From assembly GCA_964036195.1 (NCBI GenBank), contig OZ038460.1, positions 6,637,504-6,701,503 of the forward strand: 64,000 nt of DNA, read 5' to 3'. The first letter of the stretch is position 1, and the number at the start of each line of letters is the position of its first letter. The notes under the pieces are model-generated. The model saw only the letters and a program-made list of their open reading frames with translations. It searched no databases and had not been told where the DNA came from. Shown piece by piece: positions 43,801 to 52,248 of the stretch. This DNA comes from Sphaerolaimus hirsutus. Lineage: Eukaryota > Nematoda > Chromadorea > Monhysterida > Sphaerolaimidae. A program made the position numbers and the translations under genes.

Positions 43801-45133
43801 TTGGGGCAGACGCGCGACAACCAAGAGGTCCGTTATAAAAAAGCAGATGTTTTTGTTGTGTTTTTCAACCTAAAAGAGCGTGCGCATCCGCGTGCGTGAC
43901 TACTCTGCGCAAAAAGGGGTGGGAATATTCTCTTCTGCAGTTGTGGTTTTTCATGTAGTCCGCAGTGGGACAGGTGAAAAGATAAGTCATGTGAAAAGTA
44001 AAGTTCCAACTGACAAGAATTTTCATGGACAAATTTACTTGTCACTTCGCTTACCTTGTTTTGTAGTACTCGTGTGAAAGGCCCCGAGACTTTGGCGCCA
44101 AGCGCAAAATGGGCCATATGACGCTTTTTACACGCCTAGCACCAAGCGACAATGATGCCACAGCAAAATGGCGCACAGCGACAAGAATGCCATAGCGCTT
44201 TTTGCTTTGGCGCTGGCGCCAGGCGCTTAGGCCTATCACCTGTAATGAGGTATAACGTCTTTAGGCATAGCGCCAAGTAGTGCCCGCATCAATTCGGCAG
44301 TGTGCTGCAATGGCGCTTTTACATCACCACTGTTTACCACCATGCCCACAAAAACACATCTCACTTCTCCTTTCCAACACCCTTCCCCCCCTCAGGTGGA
44401 CGTGGCCGAGTGCGCGGCCGAGATGGACACGGACGCGTGCGGCGTCGGCGGCGGCGACCGGATGGCGTCGTCGGGCGACCGCGCCGGCGACAGCGACATC
44501 GAGCCCGACGGCGACAGGTCGGCCGACCGCACGCCGCCCATGCGCATCGACGACCAGCAGCAGGAGCGCATGCGCGTACAGGTCGGGTTGGGGGTCTCCA
44601 GGTCAGGGGTTGTCTATGGCTACCCCCAAATCCGCCATCTATCTATCCCGGAGGCGAAATTTTTGGATACTATCCCCTGACCCCCCAGATATACTATCTA
44701 TATGAACCCCCTATAAATCTACAAAACCCCTGCTCCAGGTTTTACTTCCGATGGGTTGGATGGATGGTAATCGCCACTTTAAAGAGATCAATAGTTGAAT
44801 TTTCCTGGGCTTTACTTTATCTAGACTTTTTCTATTTCTATTTCTTGGCGTGACCCCGCCAGATGCATAGATGCACTGGGGGCGGCTCTGTGATTGTGCG
44901 GTCGTACCGCCGATGTAAGCCTACAACTCATCTATACCCACTAGTCATGTAGACCCGCTCCGCGCTCCATGTAAACTCCATCGTGTAAATCAGCTGCCGC
45001 TGTAAGAGCGATTGGCTGAAAATACGCAAACACATTTAAAATTTAATATATTCATGTTCAGGTTTGTACGTAACGCCACTTATTGCAGGATTGGCAGATG
45101 AAACAAGAATGTCCGGAGCACATGGAAACCTGA
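31450..45133 (+). CDS. HMBOX1: HMBOX1/HOT1-type homeobox transcription factor
   Basis: Seventeen coding exons: 31450-31519, 32242-32412, 33331-33513, 33709-33839, 35763-35873, 35940-36041, 36735-36908, 37656-38050, 38255-38505, 40086-40337, 40878-41024, 41665-41808, 42328-42479, 42672-42835, 43749-43827, 44396-44581, 45089-45133. All phases agree and the sum is 2757 bp (918 residues), about twice the vertebrate protein. The order is an N-terminal dimerisation-like helix pair (FTVEQLELI, residues 6-45), Ser/Ala/Gln-rich linkers with polyQ (37858-37935), a POU-specific-like domain (about 440-525), a divergent homeodomain (about 573-645) and an acidic tail. HMBOX1 proteins bind DNA in the nucleus, including telomeric repeats in vertebrates. 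The last exon and the 13/14 junction are the least certain. Confidence 0.85.
31742..31939. mobile_element. TATACTCGG MITE in HMBOX1 intron 1
   Basis: TATACTCGGTGAACCGC to GTCCGCCGAGTATA, with the inner ACCGTAATTTAATGAATAAA. A second copy in intron 14 (43477-43671) shares the inside; relatives with TATACTCC ends occur at 45231-45467 and near 53594. The TA ends suit a Tc1/mariner-like target. Confidence 0.7.
32531..32947. mobile_element. hAT-like element with GATCCC arrays, HMBOX1 intron 2
   Basis: TAGGGTTCAAACGGGA to TCCCGTTTGAACCCTA; flanks GTGTTTTG (32523-32530) and CTGTTTTG (32948-32955) are an 8-bp duplication with one mismatch. GATCCC hexamers fill both subterminal regions. It shares its TIR with the GGGACC element in intron 9. 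Confidence 0.85.
34153..34631. mobile_element. hAT-like element with GATAGATAGCTGA words, HMBOX1 intron 4
   Basis: CAGGGGTCTCCAAAAAG to GGAGACCTCTG, flanked by GTATACAG and GTATGCAG (one mismatch). GATAGATAGCTGA and G/C runs recur inward from both ends. Copies at 42991-43431 and 44604-44732 belong to the same subfamily. Confidence 0.82.
34788..35333. mobile_element. hAT-like element with AAAAAGCGC arrays, HMBOX1 intron 4
   Basis: TAGGGATCG to GGCCATCCCTA, flanked by a perfect 8-bp duplication GTAATAAG (34780-34787, 35334-35341). AAAAAGCGC/GCGCTTTTT words fill the ends. A related right end (GGCCATCCCTA) is at about 35584-35594. Confidence 0.85.
36227..36689. mobile_element. hAT-like element with ACGCACAGAA words, HMBOX1 intron 6
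   Basis: A perfect 8-bp duplication TTGAAGTG (36219-36226, 36690-36697) brackets inverted ends with ACGCACAGAAAC arrays (GTACGCACAGAAACTCGG at the left; GGGTTTCTGTGCGTAATGAG at the right). The extreme ends are imperfect inverted copies. Confidence 0.75.
36982..37417. mobile_element. hAT-like element CAGGGCCGTATCC, HMBOX1 intron 7
   Basis: CAGGGCCGTATCCAGG to TTGATACGTCCTTG with a perfect 8-bp duplication GTCACAGA (36974-36981, 37418-37425). It is inserted into a hairpin element whose halves lie at about 36962-36981 and 37418-37536. G/C runs and a short GGCGCC patch (37233-37315) lie inside. Confidence 0.8.
37656..38505 (+). other. HMBOX1: Exons 8-9: polyQ linker and POU-specific-like (HNF-p1) domain
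   Basis: Exon 8 carries a Gln tract coded mainly by CAG (37858-37935) and ends in RDPAELEELLK. Exon 9 continues NGEESAISELKRFIQ and the helix-turn-helix TTVGAMTGVSQPYVSKFLNG, then RIFIWYLN. This is the atypical POU-specific fold of HNF1/HMBOX1 proteins: an iksylqqh-like helix, then the tGlnQShlS-like recognition helix with Q, S and the following S retained. In HNF1 this domain contacts DNA together with the homeodomain. Confidence 0.85.
38653..39712. mobile_element. GGCCCTACACACACTAGTTG element, HMBOX1 intron 9
   Basis: GGCCCTACACACACTAGTTG then ACATCGACAC at the left pairs with TGTCGATGTCAACTAGTGTG then TGTGGGGCC at the right. A GGGACC hAT-like element is nested inside. A relative lies at 47232-47453. 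Confidence 0.75.
38704..39592. mobile_element. hAT-like element with GGGACC arrays
   Basis: TAGGGTTCAAACGGGACC to GGTCCCGTTTGAACCCTA, flanked by a perfect 8-bp duplication GTTCTGAG (38696-38703, 39593-39600). Long GGGACC arrays occupy 38735-38900 and 39385-39570. Its TIR equals that of the GATCCC element at 32531. Confidence 0.9.
40086..41024 (+). other. HMBOX1: Exons 10-11: divergent homeodomain
   Basis: Helix 1 is RPAALRLLERYFVENAYPD and helix 2 RIEIANECNSLLY, close to HMBOX1. Helix 3 is VVAAWFNTRRR. The near-invariant WFANRR of this family reads WFNTRR here. The residue at position 51, normally Asn that reads adenine, is Thr (about residue 637), with Asn one position earlier. An intron splits the domain between helix 2 and helix 3. 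Confidence 0.8.
41974..42214. repeat. Foldback repeat with GAAGTGA words, HMBOX1 intron 12
   Basis: Left arm GCCAGTTCCGCAAATTGAG and right arm CTCAATTTGCGAAACAGGC are inverted. Inward, AGAAGTGA/TCACTTCT words repeat. Confidence 0.7.
42478..42672. repeat. CTGTAAAATG hairpin element, copy C, forming HMBOX1 intron 13
   Basis: The arms GTGCCAGTCGCGCAC and GTGCGCGACTGC are inverted, with AGAGCCCTGG, AAAATGTCACGCAAAGTG and TGGCAACCGAG/TTGCCA inside. The open frame before it (ending about 42479) and after it (from 42672) are in phase if the hairpin is removed, using CTG/GTGCCA as donor and CTCCCAG/GGC as acceptor. TTTACAG/GG at 42652 is an alternative acceptor but gives the wrong phase with these donors. 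Confidence 0.7.
42991..43431. mobile_element. hAT-like element CAGGGGTCTCC, HMBOX1 intron 14
   Basis: CAGGGGTCTCC to GGAGACTCCTG, flanked by CATGTATT and CATGCATT (one mismatch of 8). TATCTATCC words and C-runs lie subterminally. Reverse orientation to 34153-34631. Confidence 0.8.
43477..43671. mobile_element. TATACTCGG MITE, HMBOX1 intron 14
   Basis: TATACTCGGCCGACCGC to GTCCATCGAGTGTA; the inside matches the intron 1 copy. Confidence 0.65.
44604..44732. mobile_element. Short hAT-like element, HMBOX1 intron 16
   Basis: CAGGGGTTGTCTATGG to AAAACCCCTG, 129 bp, with a perfect 8-bp duplication CTCCAGGT (44596-44603, 44733-44740). It lies 22 bp after exon 16. Confidence 0.82.
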
Positions 45134-45230
45134 CGCTGGTCAAACCCCTGCAAAACACACTCAACCAGGAAGGGAGTGATGCCGTATTTTGCTTCTTCCT
45201 ACTATCAGGTCACTGCTCTGCATTTCGTTG

Positions 45231-45467
45231 TATACTCCGCGGACCGCAGACTATGCGTTTTTCTGAAGGACCCCATCATGACGTCATTTGATCCAAAAGA
45301 AAAGGAATAAAATTTCCAGGAAAAAACATTCGTCTATTGTACGAGACTCCGCCTTTTCTCCCTTAGATATTTTTTTTGGTGAAAAGCCATACATAAGTAC
45401 CCCGTTTGCGCGTTATCAACAAAGACATAAGTAATTTTGGGCGCATAGTCTACGGTCCGCCGAGTAT
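45231..45467. mobile_element. TATACTCC MITE downstream of HMBOX1
   Basis: TATACTCCGCGGACCGCAGA to TACGGTCCGCCGAGTATA. ATCATGACGTCAT inside is shared with the copies near 23840 and 53640. Confidence 0.7.
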
Positions 45468-47231
45468 ATGTGAATACATCGCGCAAGTAGCGCACATCGC
45501 GTACCGCATGTATAGCTTTTAGCGCCTTTTGCGTTCCTTACCTCTGCGACTCGTCTACATTGTGTTGTAGTAGTGAAATTTTTTTGTCATTGTATGATTG
45601 TTGTTTTCGCTGAGGAGTTCTATTTCTTACATATTCTATATTTATAATATTTATTGAAATGTCTATCTTTGCCTGTTAATTGGCACGGCAGTGAAGAGAA
45701 ATGTTTGTTGATGTTTTATTGTTGTCCGGTTTTTTCATGTGATCTGTTTAACGCGTTTTTTACTTTCGCGATGCGCTCGTTCGGCGATAGGAAGGCGCTT
45801 TGCTATCATTTTGCTGTGGCGCCAACAGCTTTTTGATATGGCGATTTTACATCACTAGCTTGGGGCCGCTGTTGAGATTGGTATCACGTATTGCTGGAGA
45901 TAGCTGTATCATAGTTGTTAAAACGTATTTACGTTTACTCTATAAGTACTTATACTCGAGTACTGCGTAAATAAGTTCACGTTTCCTCCCAAAAAATGTG
46001 GAAGTACGCGAGTATAGAAAACGTAATTGAGGAAAAAAAGTGGGTACATAAAAAGAAAAAAAACACAGGAATTGAAACAGCTGCAAAAATCGCAGCGGAA
46101 ATGATTGCAGTTGCGATAGGTATGGAAAACGATAACTCTCACTTTTGCTTTTACTCATTTTAACTTTCAATTTTAACTCATTGTCTTATCAGGTACAGAA
46201 TCGAAAAAAAAACAATTTTTGTTACGTTTTCCGTGAGTAAAAATACTGGTATTTACGTTAACTCACATTTCACTTAGCGTAAAAGTAACAACAATTTACT
46301 TTACGTTTTCGTTAAATAAAATACTTGGTGTTTACGTTTACTTTGAAAAAGTTATTTACTTTTAACAACTCTGGCACGTATTTATTTGAAATGCAAAATT
46401 GCAGTATATGTTTCTCACAGATATTTTAAAAATACTGCATTCATGGTGAGTGTGATCTGTAGTTGGCTGGACCACTTTCAATGCCACGTCAATTTTTTAT
46501 CGTAGCTGTTTTGAGATTTTTATATTGACATCAAGTATTAACCCTCAAAAAATAGTTGAAGTGATTGGACACGACTTGTGCAATTATTATATTTTTTTGT
46601 TGTGAACATAAAGATCTTGCTTGAAAAAAAACTTCAAAATTGAAGACACTGTGACACTTTTACAAAAGTGGCTCATGCGCTGAAAAGCATTCCACTGCCA
46701 ACTTTGCGCTTTTTCCATTTAATTTCGGCTCTTGATCACCATTTACGCGAACTGTCGCTTTGCACTAAACAAATTAATTCCCACTTTCAACTCAAGGTCA
46801 CGCAAAATTACATGCATTTTCGCAAATGTCCCTCTGTCCTTTGCAACTGGCGGAATCAATTTTCGAAGTTCAGTGTGCACTATAGTTTCTTAATCTGAGC
46901 AGTCTGAGCTTGAAATCACTGTCAAAATCTGCATATCGTAAATAAATATGCGCCAAAAATCCACATTGCGCAAGAGGTTGTACCCGGAAGTGAAAGCGAA
47001 AGTTATCTGGGTTGGGTAGATTGAAATGTGTTTTTGTCTCGTAATTTTTAAAATACCAATGTAATTTTCATGCCATCTATCTATGTTCATGGAGAACTAT
47101 CTATTCAGGTACACATTTTTATCGAGTAATTAAGTTTCATAGCCATCTATTGATTCTTGGCTGTGAGCAACTTGTTCCAACTTGTATTTATGACTAGCTA
47201 CAATTACTGACTAGTGATTGGTGGTGACTAT
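45468..47231. other. Gene-free stretch with a CATAGTTGTTAAAA element
   Basis: Between about 45914 (CATAGTTGTTAAAACG) and 46377 (TTTTAACAACTCTG) lies another member of the CAGAGTTGT subfamily, with ACGTTTAC words but no clear 8-bp duplication. A GGCGCC-type right end (TTTTACATCACTA) is at 45845-45857. From 46400 to 47230 the sequence is low-copy and AT-rich without a supported gene. Confidence 0.45.
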
Positions 47232-47453
47232 GGCCCTACACACACTAGTTCGCAATGAAATCGGGTGTCAACTGAGCCGACTGTTTTCCATACATATTTT
47301 TGATGTCTCGTTCAACAATGCTTAAATGCACATCAGTACTATTTCCTTTGCACATTGCCGCGTGTGCACTTGTAGATCGTTCTGCGACCTGTCAACTAAA
47401 ATGGTAGTTGACAGAAACCAGTTGACACCCAGTGTGTGTAGCTCCTCAATCGC
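47232..47453. mobile_element. GGCCCTACACACACTAGTT element, second copy
   Basis: GGCCCTACACACACTAGTT to ACCAGTTGACACCCAGTGTG. Ends match 38653-39712 but the inside is unrelated. Confidence 0.6.
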
Positions 47454-47561
47454 TAGCATTTTGCGTCACAACTGTCCACCGTGTCTCTGTCTATACTAAA
47501 GGTTAGGGCTATATTTATGTGTAGGTTGAAATCAACCACCAATCAGGGTTAACCTCTGCTA

Positions 47562-47747
47562 TACTGGTGGCAGTCCCAATCCCTGTAAAGTGTAAAGTAG
47601 TGTCAAATGTAAAGTCAATTGCAAAGTAAACTGTAATGTCATGCAAAGTTCACTAATAAAATTTTTTTGTTTTGATTGACACTACTTTGCATTTGACTTT
47701 ACGTTTGACACTTTACCTTACACTTTACAGGGCTTGGGTCTGCCCAC
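47562..47747. repeat. CTGTAAAATG hairpin element, copy D
   Basis: GTGGCAGTCCCAATCCCTGT to ACAGGGCTTGGGTCTGCC, with TCAAATGTAAAGTC/GACTTTACGTTTGA inside. Confidence 0.7.
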
Positions 47748-47910
47748 TGATATAACCGCATGCTTTACAGAGGATGTTACCGTATTTTAATGAATAAAGT
47801 CGCATGATTATCTAATTATGTTCCGGAAGTTCGCTGAAAACGAAAGGTGTGTCGATTTGCGAGAAAATGGTTCATTTTTAGAAGTGGCGTGGTAGATTTC
47901 ACTGTAAAGC

Positions 47911-48066
47911 CTGGGGGCACTCACAGACCCTGTAAAAAGCTCTGTAAAATGTCAAATGTCGTGCAAAGTGTCAAAAGTCATGGAAAATGCCCTACAATAT
48001 GGCAACTCGGTTGCCATTTTGCAGGGACATTTGACATTTTACAGGTTCTGGGATTGGCAACTGGTG
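47911..48066. repeat. CTGTAAAATG hairpin element, copy E
   Basis: GGGGGCACTCACAGACCCTG to CAGGTTCTGGGATTGGCA, with ATGGCAACTCGGTTGCCAT at the centre. Confidence 0.75.
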
Positions 48067-48865
48067 TCGCCAATGTAAAATGTTTTCCGCCGCCAATGTG
48101 TTATCTGGTCAGTGATAGCTAATCGAGTTGTGCTCACAGCTTCATGTCAACATCGAATGATATTTTCTTGCATTTTCGCATTTCTTTCGAGTTAACTAGA
48201 GTATTTATATTTCGTGAAGTTTGGATGTTTTGTGAATTCTATTCGATCCGGCTTTTTGATATTATTCCCGTTAGGTCGCATTGTCATTCACCTACCCATT
48301 TTTCGCGCTTGTGATAATTAGCTGTATTTCTGTTGGAATATTTTTCACCAAACACTCGAGAAATATATTTATTCAGTAAACTGCATTCCGTCGAATGCTA
48401 GCAACTTCAATATCGCATAATTGTAAAATGGTAGATTGTCGTTCGTAAAATGGTACCTTGTTTTCTAACCCCTAGCTAGGCATTTACACATAGTATACTT
48501 GAAAATTAGTATGGCTGATGAGATGTTGTAGTAGGTTTAACGATTGCAAAAGTTGGTCCCCTGGACTCAACGACCTTTGTCAAGTATGGAAAAAACTAGT
48601 GACTATGTCACAGTGCTGCCAGCACGAAGATTTGTCATAGCATAAAATGTGAAAAACTAGCGCAAGCCGTTCGTTCAATGTCTTTTGAACTGGGTGTCGA
48701 TGCATAACCATTGAGGCTGCGGTAAATCTCTCCAAATGGCGCAATAGTTTGAAAGCAACTGCTTAGACATAAGGTTTTTGGCCGCCTAAAAACCACGACC
48801 TCTACATATAATTTGTATAATCTTGCATATGTTTATACTAGTTTTTTTTCTAGCATAACCTAAGT
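48067..48865. other. Gene-free low-copy stretch
   Basis: AT-rich, stop-rich in all frames; no element ends recognised. Confidence 0.35.
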
Positions 48866-49050
48866 AAGCTGGGGACAGTCCCAGACCCTGTAAAATGTCA
48901 TGCAAAATGTCAAAAGACATGGAAAATGCCCTGCAAAATGGCAACTCGGTAGCCATTTTGCAGGGCATATTCCATTACTTTTGACACTTTGCATGACATT
49001 TGACATTATACAAGACATTTTACAGGGTCTGGGATTGGCACCTGGGCATT
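48866..49050. repeat. CTGTAAAATG hairpin element, copy F
   Basis: GGGGACAGTCCCAGACCCTG to TACAGGGTCTGGGATTGGCA. The most regular copy, with centre GGCAACTCGGTAGCCATTTT. Confidence 0.8.
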
Positions 49051-49143
49051 TTCTATTCTCACGTTCCCTTCGCTCATCACTGTTCAGGTAACTAAAAAAA
49101 GCTGACGAAATTTTCAGATTCTTTAGGTAGAAAGCAATCCGTT

Positions 49144-49459
49144 TACCGTATTTGCTTGATTAGTTCCCCCCTTGAATAATTCCCCCATGTAAGATGAGTG
49201 AGGTAATAATAATTCCCCCCCTCGAATAATCCCACCCTTAAGAGATTTGCTCAATTTATTGTGCCCAATATGAACAAAAATGACACGTTTTGTGTAAATA
49301 AAGAATATTTCATCAAATGAGTTGATAGAAATATGGTTGAAATTGTTGATGAAATAATAATAGCCCCCCTCGAACCATTCCCCCCTCGATTAGTTCCCCC
49401 CTCCAAAAAGTCTGACGAAATAATAATCCCCCAAGGGGATTATTCAAGCAAATACGGTA
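49144..49459. mobile_element. TACCGTATTTGCTTG variant element
   Basis: TACCGTATTTGCTTGATTAG to TTCAAGCAAATACGGTA; the inside is the reverse complement of 30215-30549. Confidence 0.78.
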
Positions 49460-50073
49460 AATTGCTTTGCCAGGTATTATGGATGTGCTTAATAACGTAA
49501 AAATGTTTATGCGTCTTAAGTGAAGTAAATAGGGTGGTCTGTTTTATATTATCTTGAAATTAGCCATTCAAACCAAGAATTTTATGCTGGATTTTGGCAA
49601 AAATTAGGAGGACCCCTTGAATAGTGGTAGGTCGAATTGTGGTCCGGTCACAAACATCGAAAAATCACTCATCGTCAAGATTTAAATGAGGATTTTAGTT
49701 TTTTTTGGATCCGTATAAGTATACTACTAAAGTGTCGAGAGGGATTTCACTAATCGCTCTGTGTCTCCTGTGCCACCAACCATTTGTTCATAATAATTCA
49801 CACAAAAGCGACAGTTGGTGCTGCCGACCACACGTTTTCAATATGTACATCTAACGGTTTTTGCTCATTTAAGCACATAAATAATAGTTTTTTTATGTGG
49901 TATTTTTTCCATTTAACACGAGTTTACTCACAGTGACGGTCAGTCTTTTTGCTCTACGGCCGCTCCTAGTCATAATGTCAATATTTATAGGTAAAAGGAT
50001 TTATTTACTGTGATGTTCTATCCAGTTCTATACTGTGCGCGCCGTTTTTAAAATGATGTCCTTTCCATCAGTG
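49460..50073. other. Gene-free low-copy stretch
   Basis: AT-rich with short frames only; no repeat family end recognised. Confidence 0.3.
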
Positions 50074-50081
50074 CCCAGTAT

Positions 50082-50211
50082 TAGTGATGTCAAAAGCACC
50101 AACACTTGGCGCCAGGGCAAAATGGCGCCAAGCGCCAACAGCATCATCATGGTAGCGTTTTGGTTCCGCGCTAGCTCCAGGCGCCAGCACCATGGCGCTT
50201 TTACATCATCA
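50082..50211. mobile_element. Short GGCGCC-type hAT-like MITE
   Basis: TAGTGATGTCAAAAGCACC to GGCGCTTTTACATCATCA, 130 bp. Flanks CCCAGTAT and CCCAATAC match at six of eight positions, fitting an old insertion. Confidence 0.6.
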
Positions 50212-50335
50212 CCCAATACCATTCAAATGAACTTTATCAAATCATTTGTCGCCAAGATGTAACCGCTTCTTTACTGAGTACTTTGAACAAACGGTTTTCG
50301 CGCAAGACATAAAAATTCGAGTGTTCATAAATAGG

Positions 50336-51135
50336 TACCGTATTTCTTCTGATGGAAGAGCGCCGTTCTATTTTTTCGCCAACTTTTTCACCTGCCGTTC
50401 TATTGGAGGTGCCATTCTATTTGAGGCTGCCGTTCTTTCTCACCAATTCAAACAAAACCAAATGTGAAAAAAAACCCTGAATCCTAGTTCTGAACACCTT
50501 GGATGTTCTCACCACCCTTTTTGTCATATTTTTGCGCATTGACACCCTTCGAATGTAATATCTACCGTATTACGTCGAATTAACCCCCCCCCCTTGAATT
50601 AACCCCCCTCGAAATACCCCCCCTAAATTTCGGCTGAGGAAATAATAAACCCCCCCTCGAAATACCCCCCCTAAAACTGAGTGTAACGTGAACGTACATG
50701 ACAAATACCGCAGTTTGTGTCTTCTGTACAATGCAGAACACACGTTAAAACTGATGAATAAGTGACGTTAGGGAGGGTTTTTTGTGTATATACAGTTATA
50801 GATGCCTATAAACACACATACATCTATGTAATTGTTCGATTTTTCTACGTCTGCGTATGGGGAATTTTCGAAAATTTCTGGCAAAATAATAGACCCCCCC
50901 CCTCGAATAAACCCCCCCCTCGAATTATCCCCCCCTCACATTTTGCTGGCGAAATAATAAACCCCCTGGGGGTATTTCGAGGTAATACGGTACCTGCCCT
51001 TCTATTGGACGTGCTGTTCTTTTGGAGGCTGCCGTTCTATTGTTTTCGTGGGTGCAAAAACGTGCCGAAACCTGCCGTTATATTGGGGGTGCTGTTCTAT
51101 TCGAGGTATGCCGTTTTATTAGAAGAAATACGGTA
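50336..51135. mobile_element. TACCGTATTTCTTC variant split by a TACCGTATTACG element
   Basis: The outer ends TACCGTATTTCTTCTGATGG and TTAGAAGAAATACGGTA enclose words such as GCCGTTCTATT. The inner unit 50563-50992 (TACCGTATTACGTCGAATT to CGAGGTAATACGGTA) has the C-run type and the same centre as 8973-9380. Two subfamilies are nested, both TA-ended. Confidence 0.75.
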
Positions 51136-51151
51136 GTCAGATTAGTGGAGT

Positions 51152-51585
51152 TACCGTATTACCTCGAATTATCCCCCCCCTTGAATTGACCCCCCTCGAA
51201 TTAACCCCCCTCAAAATGGGCTGGGGAAATAATAACCCCCCCCCCTCTCGAAATACCCCCCGCCTTCGGAATGATGTACGTCACGTACATAATAAATACG
51301 TCATGTATGCAATGTACATGATGTATATTACTGTTAATTTACATTGCAGCTACACATAGACTAGTTTGTGTAGCTATCTACGTTTTTATGTCCAAATATA
51401 TCCTGTTTTGACACATTTATTACCTGTTTTGGGTATGAAAATGCCTACTATTTACTACGGTCCTTACGAAAATTTCTGAGGAAATAATAAAACCCCCCTC
51501 GAATAACCCCCCCTCGAATAAACCCCCCTCAAATTTTGCTGGCGAAATAATAAACCCCCATGGGGGTAATTCGAGGTAATACGGT
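51152..51585. mobile_element. TACCGTATTACC element
   Basis: TACCGTATTACCTCGAATT to TTCGAGGTAATACGGTG. The centre at 51300-51340 gives the empty site for the insertion at 13866-14118. Confidence 0.75.
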
Positions 51586-52035
51586 GAGTTCACATTTGGT
51601 TCATGAATACAACACACTCAGCGATCATGCTGGTATTTTATGCGTTGGAAGTTTCAAAGAAATCATACGACACATTCCGAGGAAAAGTTGTATCGAGCGC
51701 ATCTATTTACAATATTTGTTAAGCAGATTATTCACAAATCACAAAACTACTTCAAATACGCTTTGAATTGACCTCGCACTCAAAAAAACGTGCCATAAGA
51801 ACGTGTTTCAAGAAGAAACTTTGCTATTAGACTCATCATTTGACAGACTAATAGCTCATCAACCATCCTTTTTGTGACTGGCACTGACATCTCATATGAT
51901 ACAGACTTTTTTATCTGTCTAGGCTCTTTCTTGGGCTACGCGGCCATAATACACAGCTGTCTATATTAAACGCCCATACATATATTTAAGTGTAGGTGCC
52001 TTCGCTTGCCAAACCCAAACGACATCAAAAGGTTC
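51586..52035. other. Interval upstream of the channel gene
   Basis: Low-copy, AT-rich. A 68-codon frame (51560-51766) has no recognised feature. Upstream untranslated exons or promoter of the channel gene may lie here, but nothing marks them. Confidence 0.3.
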
Positions 52036-52232
52036 CACAGGGGGCACTCCCAGACCCTGTAAAAGCCCTGTAAAATGTCGAATGTCATGAAAAGTGTCAA
52101 AAGTCCTGGAAAATGTCCTGCAAAATGGCAACTCGGTTGCCATTTGCCGGGAATTTTCCATGACTTTTGACACTTTGCATGGCATTTGACATTTTACAGG
52201 CATTTTACAGGGTCTTGGACTACCCCCAGGTC
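52036..52232. repeat. CTGTAAAATG hairpin element, copy G, directly before the channel ATG
   Basis: CAGGGGGCACTCCCAGACCC to TACAGGGTCTTGGACTACCC, ending 17 bases before the start codon of the channel gene. TTTTACAG (52202-52210) and CTACCCCCAG (52220-52229) are both acceptor-like, so the copy could be the end of a 5' UTR intron. Confidence 0.7.
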
Positions 52233-52248
52233 ACGCAAACCCCTAAAA

